Source: Actinomadura macra NBRC 14102 (GTDB taxonomy: Bacteria; Actinomycetota; Actinomycetes; Streptosporangiales; Streptosporangiaceae). From it: a stretch of DNA of 64,000 nucleotides. Under the pieces are notes generated by a model, which saw nothing but the letters and a program-made list of their open reading frames with translations, had not been told where the DNA came from and searched no databases. The DNA is taken from NCBI RefSeq assembly GCF_001552215.1, contig NZ_BCQT01000011.1, positions 558,001-622,000 on the forward strand, in the 5' to 3' direction. Of the stretch, positions 18,217 through 26,571 are shown in pieces. Both the position numbers and the translations under genes were made by a program. The first letter of the stretch is position 1, and the number at the start of each line of letters is the position of its first letter.

Positions 18217-18855
18217 GTGAGCATGCCTCCGACTTTCGACGAGTCGTCGCGTATCCAGGCGCGGGTCGCCGAGGCGCCCCTGTTGCCCCTGGGCGACCAG
18301 CTGTTCCAGCGCCTGCTGCGCGAGCGCATCGTCTTCCTCGGCCAGCAGGTCGACGACGACATCGCCAACCGCATCTGCGCCGAGCTCCTGCTGCTGTCGG
18401 CCGAGGACGGCCGCCGCGACATCACGATCTACATCAACTCGCCAGGTGGCTCCGTCACCGCGGGCATGGCGATCTACGACATCATGCAGTACGTCCCGAA
18501 CGACATCGTCACCGTGGGCATGGGCCTGGCCGCCTCGATGGGGCAGTTCCTGCTCTGCGCCGGGACGACCGGCAAGCGCTATGCCCTGCCGCACGCGCGC
18601 ATCATGATGCACCAGCCGTCCGGCGGCATCGGCGGCACGGCCTCCGACATCAAGATCCAGGCCGAGCAGATGCTGTACGTCAAGAAGACGCTCGCCGAGA
18701 AGATCGCCGAACACACCGGCCAGCCGCTCGACCAGATCGAGCGCGACTCCGACCGCGACCGCTGGTTCACCGCCGATGAGGCCAAGGACTACGGGTTCGT
18801 GGACCATGTGGTGCTCAGTGCCACCCAGGTGCCCTCCGAGGGCACCGTCTCCTGA
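18217..18855 (+). CDS. clpP1: ClpP protease subunit 1, 212 aa
   Basis: Serine protease subunit of the ClpP1P2 barrel. The catalytic serine lies in GMGLAASMGQFLL and the histidine in RIMMHQPSGG; the aspartate follows in the C-terminal part (ERDSDRDRWF). INSPGGSVTAGMAIYD is the handle-side signature. GTG 18217 has GGAGGA 8 nt upstream and is preferred to the ATG at 18223; the frame extends to 18007 without coding signal. It is 28 bp upstream of clpP2, so the two are one operon; actinobacterial ClpP needs both subunits. Confidence 0.96.
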   Translation: MSMPPTFDESSRIQARVAEAPLLPLGDQLFQRLLRERIVFLGQQVDDDIANRICAELLLLSAEDGRRDITIYINSPGGSVTAGMAIYDIMQYVPNDIVTVGMGLAASMGQFLLCAGTTGKRYALPHARIMMHQPSGGIGGTASDIKIQAEQMLYVKKTLAEKIAEHTGQPLDQIERDSDRDRWFTADEAKDYGFVDHVVLSATQVPSEGTVS

Positions 18856-18883
18856 CGACCTGAATCAACTTCGGAGGCACACA

Positions 18884-19579
18884 ATGAGCGACCTGATCCG
18901 ACCCGGTCTCACCGACATGGTCCGGCCCGGCGTCCAGGCGGGCGGGTCCCCGATGCCGGTGGACAACCGCTACATCATCCCGTCCTTCGTCGAGCGCACC
19001 ACGTACGGGGTCAAGGAGATGAACCCGTACAACAAGCTCTTCGAGGAGCGAATCATCTTCCTCGGCGTGCAGATCGACGACGCGTCCGCCAACGATGTGA
19101 TGGCCCAGCTGATCACGCTGGAGTCGATCGACCCCGACCGTGACATCAGCATCTACATCAACTCGCCCGGTGGCTCGTTCACCGCCATGACGGCGATCTA
19201 CGACACGATGCAGTTCGTCAAGCCGGACGTCCAGACGGTCTGCATCGGCCAGGCGGCCTCGGCCGCCGCCGTGCTGCTGGCCGCCGGGACGAAGGGCAAG
19301 CGGGCGGCGCTGCCGAACTCGCGGATCCTGATCCACCAGCCCGCCACCGAGGGCACCTACGGACAGTCCAGCGACATCGAGATCCAGGCGCGTGAGATCA
19401 TGCGGATCCGCGATCTGCTGGAGAGCATCCTCGCCGAACACAGCGGCAAGTCCATCGAGGAGGTCCGCCGCGATATCGAGCGTGACAAGATTCTGACGGC
19501 GGACGAGGCCAAGGCTTACGGCCTCATCGACGATGTCTTCGCCAGCAGGAAGCGCAAGGCCGAGGTAGTGTCGTCCTGA
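18884..19579 (+). CDS. clpP2: ClpP protease subunit 2, 231 aa
   Basis: Partner of ClpP1 in the mixed protease ring. The catalytic Ser is in CIGQAASAAAVLL and the His in RILIHQPATEG; INSPGGSFTAMTAIYDTM is conserved. The N-terminal ~25-residue extension (IRPGLTDMVRPGVQAGG) before DNRYIIPSF is usual for actinobacterial ClpP2 and may be a processed propeptide. ATG 18884 follows CGGAGG. Confidence 0.96.
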   Translation: MSDLIRPGLTDMVRPGVQAGGSPMPVDNRYIIPSFVERTTYGVKEMNPYNKLFEERIIFLGVQIDDASANDVMAQLITLESIDPDRDISIYINSPGGSFTAMTAIYDTMQFVKPDVQTVCIGQAASAAAVLLAAGTKGKRAALPNSRILIHQPATEGTYGQSSDIEIQAREIMRIRDLLESILAEHSGKSIEEVRRDIERDKILTADEAKAYGLIDDVFASRKRKAEVVSS

Positions 19580-19637
19580 GACGGCATGCGGACGAGGGAG
19601 TCCCCCAGCCCGGTCGTCATACTTCCGGGCGAGGGGC

Positions 19638-19665
19638 TTACCAAGTCCGTTGGAAACGGTAACGT
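19638..19665 (+). promoter_or_regulatory. possible clpX promoter
   Basis: TTACCA-N16-TAACGT lies in the 173-bp gap between clpP2 and clpX, giving a leader of about 80 nt. A direct repeat AACGTCGAG (12-bp period) overlaps the -10. Confidence 0.35.
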
Positions 19666-19752
19666 CGAGTCCAACGTCGAGAGGCTTCGGGACGCAATCG
19701 AGCTGCGCCGCAATCTCTCAGGCGCGCGGCCCCACGAAAAGGAGACAGTTGG

Positions 19753-21027
19753 GTGGCACGCATCGGCGACGGTGGTGACCTGCTCAAGTGCTCGTTCTGC
19801 GGTAAGAGCCAGAAGCAGGTCAAGAAGCTCATCGCGGGTCCGGGCGTGTACATCTGCGACGAGTGCATCGATCTCTGTAACGAGATCATCGAGGAGGAGC
19901 TCTCCGAGACCTCCGACCTCAAGTGGGACAACCTTCCCAAGCCACGGGAGATCTACGAGTTCCTGGACTCCTACGTGATCGGGCAGGACACGGCGAAGAA
20001 GGCACTGTCCGTCGCCGTCTACAACCACTACAAGCGGATCCAGTCGGGTGACACCGGCAGGGACGACCCGGTCGAGCTGGGCAAGTCCAACATCCTTCTG
20101 CTGGGCCCCACGGGATCGGGCAAGACGCTGCTCGCGCAGACGCTCGCCAAACTCCTCAACGTCCCGTTCGCCATCGCGGACGCCACGGCGCTGACGGAGG
20201 CCGGATACGTCGGCGAGGATGTCGAGAACATCCTCCTCAAACTGATCCAGGCGGCCGACTACGACGTCAAGAAGGCCGAGACCGGGATCATCTACATCGA
20301 CGAGGTCGACAAGATCGCTCGCAAGAGCGAGAACCCGTCGATCACCAGGGACGTCTCGGGGGAGGGCGTCCAGCAGGCCCTGTTGAAGATCCTGGAGGGC
20401 ACCACCGCGAGCGTGCCGCCGCAGGGCGGACGCAAGCACCCGCACCAGGAGTTCATCCAGATCGACACCACGAACGTGCTGTTCATCTGCGGTGGCGCCT
20501 TCGCCGGGCTGGAGAAGATCGTGGAGTCCCGGGTCGGCAAGCAGGGGATGGGCTTTGGCGCTCAGATCCGCTCCAAGTCCGACTTCGAGGACGCCTCCGC
20601 CGTCCTCGGCGACGTCATGCCCGAGGACCTGCTGAAGTTCGGGATGATCCCCGAGTTCATCGGCCGGCTCCCGTCGATCACTTCCGTCCACAACCTGGAC
20701 CGCGAAGCCTTGATCAACATCCTCACCGAGCCGAAGAACGCGCTGGTACGCCAGTACCACCGGCTCTTCGAGCTCGACGGCGTCGACCTGGAGTTCACCG
20801 AGGACGCCCTGGAGGCCATCGCCGACCAGGCGATCCTGCGGGGCACCGGCGCCCGCGGCCTCCGCGCGATCATGGAGGAAGTGCTCCTGTCGGTCATGTA
20901 CGAGGTCCCGAGCCGCCATGACGTGGCGCGCGTCGTGATCACGCGTGAGGCCGTGCTGGAGCACGTCAACCCGACGCTCGTGCCGCGCGACCGCCCCAAG
21001 CGCGAACCCCGCGAGAAGTCGGCCTGA
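19753..21027 (+). CDS. clpX: ClpX ATPase, substrate-unfolding partner of ClpP, 424 aa
   Basis: An N-terminal four-Cys zinc domain (CSFCGKSQ, CDECIDLC) is followed by the AAA+ core with Walker A GPTGSGKTLL, Walker B IIYIDEVDKI and sensor-2 GTGARGLRAIMEE, plus a C-terminal extension. ClpX selects and threads substrates into ClpP1P2. GTG 19753 is preceded by AAAAGGAGAC. It has its own intergenic region rather than tight coupling to clpP2, so separate regulation is likely. Confidence 0.97.
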   Translation: MARIGDGGDLLKCSFCGKSQKQVKKLIAGPGVYICDECIDLCNEIIEEELSETSDLKWDNLPKPREIYEFLDSYVIGQDTAKKALSVAVYNHYKRIQSGDTGRDDPVELGKSNILLLGPTGSGKTLLAQTLAKLLNVPFAIADATALTEAGYVGEDVENILLKLIQAADYDVKKAETGIIYIDEVDKIARKSENPSITRDVSGEGVQQALLKILEGTTASVPPQGGRKHPHQEFIQIDTTNVLFICGGAFAGLEKIVESRVGKQGMGFGAQIRSKSDFEDASAVLGDVMPEDLLKFGMIPEFIGRLPSITSVHNLDREALINILTEPKNALVRQYHRLFELDGVDLEFTEDALEAIADQAILRGTGARGLRAIMEEVLLSVMYEVPSRHDVARVVITREAVLEHVNPTLVPRDRPKREPREKSA

Positions 21028-21036
21028 CGACGAGAT

Positions 21037-21069
21037 CAGCGCGCCCGTGACCCTGTCGCGGGCGCGCTG
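21037..21069. terminator. terminator between clpX and the convergent response regulator
   Basis: An 11-bp stem (CAGCGCGCCCG/CGGGCGCGCTG) with an 11-nt loop begins 10 nt after the clpX stop. Just right of it, TTGTCGTGCCGGT occurs twice in tandem (15-bp period). Confidence 0.7.
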
Positions 21070-21132
21070 CTCATTGTCGTGCCGGTCGTTGTCGTGCCGG
21101 TGGTTCCCGTGCCAGGCAGAGTCGCGGGCGCG

Positions 21133-21792
21133 TCAGCGGGGCGTGGACTCGCCCAGCCCCGCCTCGCGGGCCAGGACGATGGCCTGGGCCCGGTCGGCGA
21201 CGTGCAGCTTCATGAAGATGTTCGAGACGTGGTTGCGGACGGTCTTCTGGCTGAGGAAGAGCGTCCCGGCGATCTCGGCGTTGCTGCGGCCCTGCGCGAT
21301 CAGTTCGAGGACCTCCCGCTCCCGTTCGGTGAGCTCCGGGAAGGCGGCCTGGCGCGGGTCGGGCATGTCGGTGAAGTAGGTGAGGACGCGGCGCGCGATC
21401 TCCGGGCCGTAGATGGCCTCGCCCGCCGCCACGGCCTTGACGGCGCGGGCGATCTCCTCGGCGCCGGACTCCTTCAGCAGGTAGCCGCGGGCGCCGGCGC
21501 GCATCGCGGCGAACACCGAGTCGTCGTCGCGGAACATCGTCAGCACCAGCACGCCGATCCGCGGGCTGGTGCGGGTGATCGTCCGGGTGGCCTCGATGCC
21601 GTTGCCGCCGGGCATGTGCAGGTCCATCACGACGACGTCGGGCTGGAGCTCGGCGGACATCCGCACCGCGTCCGGCCCGCACTCGGCCTCGCCGACGACC
21701 TCCACCCCGAGGGCCTGCAGAAGCCCCTTGAGGCCCTGCCGGAACACAGGATGGTCGTCGGTGATGAGCACGCGGATGGCGTCAGTGCCCAT
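21133..21792 (-). CDS. NarL/LuxR-type response regulator, 219 aa
   Basis: The receiver has the D12-D13 acidic pair, phospho-acceptor D57 (VVVMDLHMPG) and the LLKES lysine. The C-terminal LuxR HTH is LTEREREVLELIAQGRSNAEIAGTLFLSQKTVRNHVSNIFMKL. It is paired with the kinase gene 38 bp upstream on the same strand. It sits between clpX and valS, which are near neighbours in Streptomyces, so this pair looks like an accessory insertion in the core. Confidence 0.93.
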   Translation of the reverse strand: MGTDAIRVLITDDHPVFRQGLKGLLQALGVEVVGEAECGPDAVRMSAELQPDVVVMDLHMPGGNGIEATRTITRTSPRIGVLVLTMFRDDDSVFAAMRAGARGYLLKESGAEEIARAVKAVAAGEAIYGPEIARRVLTYFTDMPDPRQAAFPELTEREREVLELIAQGRSNAEIAGTLFLSQKTVRNHVSNIFMKLHVADRAQAIVLAREAGLGESTPR

Positions 21793-21793
21793 T

Positions 21794-21859
21794 GCTTCGC
21801 CTCCGCTCAGTGCCCAACGTTCGCATCCGCTCAGGACCGACTCCTTCGCCTCCGCTCGG
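21794..21859. repeat. three degenerate copies of a 25-bp repeat at the kinase/regulator junction
   Basis: The core TTCGC(C/A)TCCGCTC(A/G)G occurs at 21796, 21820 and 21845 with a 25-bp period, spanning the gap between the two-component genes and the last kinase codons (basic tail AERRRRSRS). A related GAGCGGAGCGAGG lies in front of rodA (36752-36764). Confidence 0.6.
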
Positions 21860-22682
21860 CGGGGCGGGCAACGCGCGGCGCCGGCTTCAGCGGTCGCTCA
21901 CCCGTCGAAGGCCGATGGTACCCGGCGACCGTCTCGGCGAAGGCGAGGGGGAGGTGGGCCGTGACGATCGTGCCGCCACCGGCGCGGGACGTGACCGCGC
22001 AGCCGCCGCCCAGCTCCGCCGCCCACTCCTTCATCGCGGCCAGGCCGCGGCGGGACTTCGGCCGGCCGCCGTTGCGGGCGACCTCGGGCAGCCCTGGACC
22101 GGTGTCGGCCACCAGCACGTGCAGCTCGACGTCCCGGGTCAGCAGCACCAGCGCGGTGCTGCCGGGGGCGTGCAGCCGGATGTTCGTCAGGGCCTCCTGG
22201 ACGATCCGGTACGCGGCGACCTCCACCGCGGCGGGCAGCCCGAGGGGGTCGCCGTCGAACCGGACCTCCACCCGCTCGCAGCAGCCCTCGGCGAACGACT
22301 GGATGGCCGTGACGAGCCCCAGGTCGTCCAGGGCGGGCGGCCGCAGCCCGTGCGCCAGGTCGCGGATCTCCCCGACGACGATCGCGATCCGGTCGCGGAC
22401 ATCGGAGAGCAGCGGGTCCATCTGCTCGGGCTCGCAGGCCAGGGTGATGCGCGCCGCGTCCAGCGACATGGCGAGGCTGGCCAGTGTCGGGCCGAGCCCG
22501 TCGTGCAGGTCGTGCCGCAGCCGGCGGCGCTCCTCCTCCCTGCTGGCCAGGATCCGTTCCCTGGAACGTTGCAGGTCGGTGGTGAGACGGAGGAGGTGTG
22601 GGATGGTCGCGACATGTGCCGCCACGGCCCCCGCGGCGAACGCGCCGGCCAGCACGGCTGTGCGTGCCAGAACCGCTCGCAT
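21831..22682 (-). CDS. short HisKA_3-type histidine kinase, 283 aa
   Basis: One N-terminal hydrophobic segment (AVLAGAFAAGAVAAHVATI) leads straight into a linker helix and the phospho-His box RREERRRLRHDLHDGLGPTLASLAM-type sequence, then HATPase motifs (EALTNIRLHA; ADTGPGLPE; RRGLAAMKEWAAEL). Most relatives carry a larger multi-spanning or GAF input region before the linker; none is present, and upstream frames do not look coding. It may sense through its single helix or a partner, or be an N-terminally shortened kinase. GAGG lies before the ATG at 22682. Confidence 0.85.
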   Translation of the reverse strand: MRAVLARTAVLAGAFAAGAVAAHVATIPHLLRLTTDLQRSRERILASREEERRRLRHDLHDGLGPTLASLAMSLDAARITLACEPEQMDPLLSDVRDRIAIVVGEIRDLAHGLRPPALDDLGLVTAIQSFAEGCCERVEVRFDGDPLGLPAAVEVAAYRIVQEALTNIRLHAPGSTALVLLTRDVELHVLVADTGPGLPEVARNGGRPKSRRGLAAMKEWAAELGGGCAVTSRAGGGTIVTAHLPLAFAETVAGYHRPSTGERPLKPAPRVARPAERRRRSRS

Positions 22683-22885
22683 CCCGTCCTCGCTCCCTCT
22701 CGCACCCGCTTCCGCGGGTGTTCGCCGCCAGCCTTGCGGGTGGGACGACCCGGTGTCAGGTGACCTGTGTCCCGACGCCCACGGGAAACGTTCCGCGGGG
22801 TCAGTGCGATGTCGCGATTCGTTTCATCCGCGATCGCCGGGGTGGACTGCCTGTGGGAGGTGCGCGCCGGGGGTTTCGATCCCCG

Positions 22886-22891
22886 TAGAAT
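22886..22891 (+). promoter_or_regulatory. -10 element of valS, leaderless arrangement
   Basis: TAGAAT ends 8 nt before the GTG start codon and no Shine-Dalgarno is present, so the message probably begins at the start codon. The -35 is weak. Confidence 0.5.
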
Positions 22892-22899
22892 CTCCGGTC

Positions 22900-25545
22900 G
22901 TGACACAGCCCAGCAATGAGCGCGGCCAAGGGGCCGCCGCGGACGTCGACCTGCCCACCCAGTACCGACCGGCCGACGTCGAGGGCCGGCTGTACGAGCG
23001 CTGGGTATCGGCGGGGCTGTTCACCGCCGACCCGGCCCGTGACCCCGCGCGGCCCGCCTACTCGATCGTGATCCCGCCGCCGAACGTTACCGGTTCGCTG
23101 CACATGGGGCACGCACTGGACCACTCGATTCAGGACACCCTCGTCCGGCGGCGCCGCATGCAGGGGTACGAGGCGCTGTGGGTGCCCGGCATGGACCACG
23201 CGGGCATCGCCACGCAGAACGTGGTGGAGCGCGAGCTGGCCAAGGAGGGCCTGTCGCGGCACGACCTCGGCCGCGAGGCGTTCGTGGAGCGGGTCTGGAA
23301 GTGGAAGGGCGAGTCCGGCGGCCGCATCCTCGGCCAGATGCGCCGCCTCGGTGACAGCGTCGACTGGACGCGCGAGGCGTTCACGATGGACGAGCACCGC
23401 GCCAGGGCCGTCCGGACGATCTTCAAGCGGCTGTTCGACGACGGGCTGATCCACCGTGCCGAGCGCATCATCAACTGGTGTCCGCGCTGCCTGACCGCCC
23501 TGTCGGACATCGAGGTCGAGCACGCCGACCGCGAGGGCGAGCTGGTCTCGATCCGCTACGGCTCCGGGGACGAGGAGATCGTCGTCGCCACGACCCGGAC
23601 GGAGACGATGCTCGGCGACACCGCCGTCGCCGTCCACCCCGAGGACGAGCGGTACCGGCACCTGGTCGGGCGTGACATCGAGCTTCCGCTGACCGGCCGG
23701 CGTATCCCGGTCGTCGCGGACGAGCACGTCGATCCCGCGTTCGGGACGGGCGCGGTCAAGGTCACTCCGGCGCACGACCCGAACGACTTCGAGATCGGCC
23801 GCCGCCACGACCTGCCGTCCCTGTCCGTCCTGGACGAGCGGGGCGTCATCACCGCGCACGGCCCGTTCGAGGGCCTGGACCGGTTCGAGGCGCGGCCCGC
23901 CGTGGTGGCCGCACTGCGCGAACAGGGCCGGATCGTCAAGGAGGTCCGCCCGTACGAGCACTCCGTCGGCCACTGCCAGCGCTGCTCCACGGTCGTCGAG
24001 CCGCGCGTGTCGCTGCAGTGGTTCGTGACGGTCGCGCCGCTGGCGCGCGCGGCGGGCGACGCCGTGCGGGACGGGCGTGTCGCGATCCATCCGCCGGAGA
24101 TGGCGGCCCGCTACTTCGAGTGGGTCGACAACATGCACGACTGGTGCATCAGCCGCCAGCTGTGGTGGGGGCACCGCATCCCGGTCTGGTACGGCCCGGA
24201 CGGGGAGGTCGTCTGCCCCGGCCCCGACGAGGAGCCGCCCGCCGGGTGGACGCAGGACACCGACGTCCTCGACACCTGGTTCTCCTCCGCGCTGTGGCCG
24301 TTCTCCACGCTCGGCTGGCCGGAGAAGACACCGGAGCTGGAGCGCTTCTACCCCACGTCGGTGCTGGTCACCGGCTACGACATCCTGTTCTTCTGGGTCG
24401 CCCGGATGATGATGTTCGGCTTGTACGCGATGGACGGCGTGGAGCCGTTCAAGACCATCACGCTGCACGGGATGGTCCGCGACCAGCACGGTAAGAAGAT
24501 GTCCAAGTCGTTCGGCAACGTCGTCGACCCGCTCGACTGGATCGACCGGTATGGCGCCGACGCGACCCGCTTCACCCTGCTGCGCGGCGCGAACCCCGGC
24601 GGGGACGTCCCGGTCGCGGAGGACTGGGCGCAGGGTTCGCGCAACTTCTGCAACAAGCTGTGGAACGCGACCCGCTTCGCGCTCATCAACGGCGCCCACG
24701 TCCGCGGCCCGATGCCCGCGGAACTGTCGACGGTGGACGCGTGGGTGCTGTCGCGCCTGCACACCGTCATCGCCGAGGTGGACGCGCACCTGGAGTCCTA
24801 CGACTTCGCCAAGGCGTGCGAGACGCTCTACCACTTCGCATGGGACGAGGTGTGCGACTGGTACGTGGAGCTGGCGAAGGTTCAGCTCGCGGACGGGCGC
24901 GCCGAGGCGACCCGCCGCGTCCTCGGCGAGGTCCTGGACAACCTGCTGCGGCTGCTGCACCCGGTCGTCCCGTTCGTCACCGAGGAGTTGTGGACGTCGC
25001 TGACCGGCGCCGACAGCACCGGCGCCGACAGCACCGGCACCATCGTCACCGCGCCCTGGCCGGCCGCCGACGCCGGACGAGCCGACAGGAACGCCGAGGC
25101 CGCCGTCGAGTCACTCCAGCGGCTCGTCACCGAGGTCCGCCGGTTCCGGTCCGATCAGGGTCTCAAGCCGGGACAGAAGGTCGCCGCCGCGCTGGAGTGG
25201 GGGGCCTCGCCACTGGCCGAGCACGAGGAAGGCGTCCGCGCGCTGCTGCGGCTGACCGCGCCCGGCGACGGTTTCGCGGCCACCGCCTCCCTGCCGGTGG
25301 AGGGCGTCACGGTCCGGCTCGACACCGCCGGCGCCATCGACGTCGCCGCCGAGCGCAAGCGGCTGGAGAAGGACCTCGCCGCCGCGCGCAAGGAGGTCGA
25401 CCAGGCCCGGCGCAAGCTCGGCAACGAGGCGTTCATGGCCAAGGCCCCCGAGGCCGTCGTCGCCAAGAACCGGGAGCGGCTCAACCAGGGCGAAGCCGAC
25501 ATCGGCCGTCTGGAGGCGCAGCTCACGGCGTTGCCGGCGAGCTGA
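22900..25545 (+). CDS. valS: valyl-tRNA synthetase, 881 aa
   Basis: Class I synthetase charging tRNA-Val. The HIGH motif is HMGH (PPPNVTGSLHMGHAL) and the KMSKS motif is intact (GKKMSKSFGN); the CP1 editing domain includes TTRTETMLGDTAVAVHP. A C-terminal coiled coil (ERKRLEKDLAAARKEVDQARRKL) is typical of ValRS. GTG 22900 is chosen because the protein similarity starts there and TAGAAT lies 8 nt upstream; the frame is open back to 21079 as a shadow of the two-component genes. Within the C-terminal region GADST is encoded by a short tandem duplication (about 25009-25038). Confidence 0.97.
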   Translation: MTQPSNERGQGAAADVDLPTQYRPADVEGRLYERWVSAGLFTADPARDPARPAYSIVIPPPNVTGSLHMGHALDHSIQDTLVRRRRMQGYEALWVPGMDHAGIATQNVVERELAKEGLSRHDLGREAFVERVWKWKGESGGRILGQMRRLGDSVDWTREAFTMDEHRARAVRTIFKRLFDDGLIHRAERIINWCPRCLTALSDIEVEHADREGELVSIRYGSGDEEIVVATTRTETMLGDTAVAVHPEDERYRHLVGRDIELPLTGRRIPVVADEHVDPAFGTGAVKVTPAHDPNDFEIGRRHDLPSLSVLDERGVITAHGPFEGLDRFEARPAVVAALREQGRIVKEVRPYEHSVGHCQRCSTVVEPRVSLQWFVTVAPLARAAGDAVRDGRVAIHPPEMAARYFEWVDNMHDWCISRQLWWGHRIPVWYGPDGEVVCPGPDEEPPAGWTQDTDVLDTWFSSALWPFSTLGWPEKTPELERFYPTSVLVTGYDILFFWVARMMMFGLYAMDGVEPFKTITLHGMVRDQHGKKMSKSFGNVVDPLDWIDRYGADATRFTLLRGANPGGDVPVAEDWAQGSRNFCNKLWNATRFALINGAHVRGPMPAELSTVDAWVLSRLHTVIAEVDAHLESYDFAKACETLYHFAWDEVCDWYVELAKVQLADGRAEATRRVLGEVLDNLLRLLHPVVPFVTEELWTSLTGADSTGADSTGTIVTAPWPAADAGRADRNAEAAVESLQRLVTEVRRFRSDQGLKPGQKVAAALEWGASPLAEHEEGVRALLRLTAPGDGFAATASLPVEGVTVRLDTAGAIDVAAERKRLEKDLAAARKEVDQARRKLGNEAFMAKAPEAVVAKNRERLNQGEADIGRLEAQLTALPAS

Positions 25546-25605
25546 ACCACCGACGATCCGTCTCGTCCGCGGGCTCCGGCCGGCAAGGGAACCCTCAGGA
25601 GTGCA

Positions 25606-26571
25606 ATGGCCGACTCACCTCCCCGGTCCGAGGTGCCGGACTCCGCGTCCGGTGGCGACCTGACAGTGTCGGAGGGCGTCGACGACGAAGTCCCGCCGGA
25701 GCAGCCGGAAGAGGCTGAACGGCCGGGGCCACCCGCCCAGGCCGAAGTGCCGGAGTTGGGGGAACAGGTCGAGCTTCCACCGTGGGGCATGTCGCCGCCG
25801 TGGTGGTCGCCCGGAACCGCAGACGGTTCCGGGCCCCAGATCGTCCTGGGCGGGACGGGCCCGCACGCGCTCCCCGGCCTGCCGAACGGAACCGGGCCCC
25901 ACGTCCTGCCGGACGGCACGGGCCCGCTCCCGGCGATCGCCATGCCCGGACCGGCGGCGCAGGCCGTGTCTGCGGCGCAGGGGGCGCGCAAACGGATGTC
26001 CGGGCTGCTGCTCGGCGCGGGCGTCGCCGCGGTGCTGGTCGTGGCGATGGCGGGCGTGCTGGTGCTGCGGCAGGTCAACGGCGAGAACGCGCGTACGGCG
26101 GCGGTCCCCGCGTCCAAGAAGCGGATCGCGGCGGCGGCTCTCGCGGGCGGGCTGCACAAGGACACCACGGCGGCTCCGGTGAGTTCGGCGTATCCGTTCG
26201 TCGCTGCGGCGGTCCGGGCGGGCGGCGTGCCGGTGGGCGCGGAGGGCGTCTACGCCTCCGAGCCGAGGGGGCCGCTGAACGTGCTGTTCATGGGCGGGAC
26301 GGGCCCGGTCGGCGACACGGCGGCCTTCCTGCAGAAGATCCGTCCGACGACGTACATCGCCGTGCAGAGCGCCAACGCGGGCAAGGGGGGCGGGCGGGCC
26401 CTGTGCGGCTCGTTCGCGGTGCTGGCCGATGTCCACCTGTACTGCGCGTGGGCGACCAAGGACTCCTACGGCGTCGTCGCCTCGAACGTCGCCGCGCCGG
26501 TCCGGCAGCTGCCGGCGATGGCCGAGCTCATGCGCGGGATCCGGCAGGACGTGGAGGGGCCGCGGCGCTGA
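25606..26571 (+). CDS. orphan single-pass membrane protein with Pro-rich N-terminus, 321 aa
   Basis: I do not recognise the family. Residues 1 to about 125 are an acidic, Pro- and Gly-rich cytosolic region with repeated TGPH(A/V)LP and NGTGPH motifs. A transmembrane helix follows (about 138-157, LLLGAGVAAVLVVAMAGVLVL), then a ~160-residue external domain with two Cys (ALCGSF, LYCAW) that could form a disulphide. ATG 25606 has AGGAG upstream, 60 bp after valS, so it is likely cotranscribed with valS. Its last 44 bp overlap the convergent folC paralogue. A surface-anchored or wall-related role is only a guess. Confidence 0.75.
   Translation: MADSPPRSEVPDSASGGDLTVSEGVDDEVPPEQPEEAERPGPPAQAEVPELGEQVELPPWGMSPPWWSPGTADGSGPQIVLGGTGPHALPGLPNGTGPHVLPDGTGPLPAIAMPGPAAQAVSAAQGARKRMSGLLLGAGVAAVLVVAMAGVLVLRQVNGENARTAAVPASKKRIAAAALAGGLHKDTTAAPVSSAYPFVAAAVRAGGVPVGAEGVYASEPRGPLNVLFMGGTGPVGDTAAFLQKIRPTTYIAVQSANAGKGGGRALCGSFAVLADVHLYCAWATKDSYGVVASNVAAPVRQLPAMAELMRGIRQDVEGPRR

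Noticed and set aside
21831..22682. Frameshifted or broken histidine kinase pseudogene
   Set aside because: The catalytic motifs are intact, a ribosome site precedes the ATG and upstream frames show no leftover sensor domain, so it is kept as a short gene.
21079..22899. N-terminal extension of valS
   Set aside because: The in-frame stretch is the antisense shadow of the two-component genes; ValRS similarity begins at 22900.
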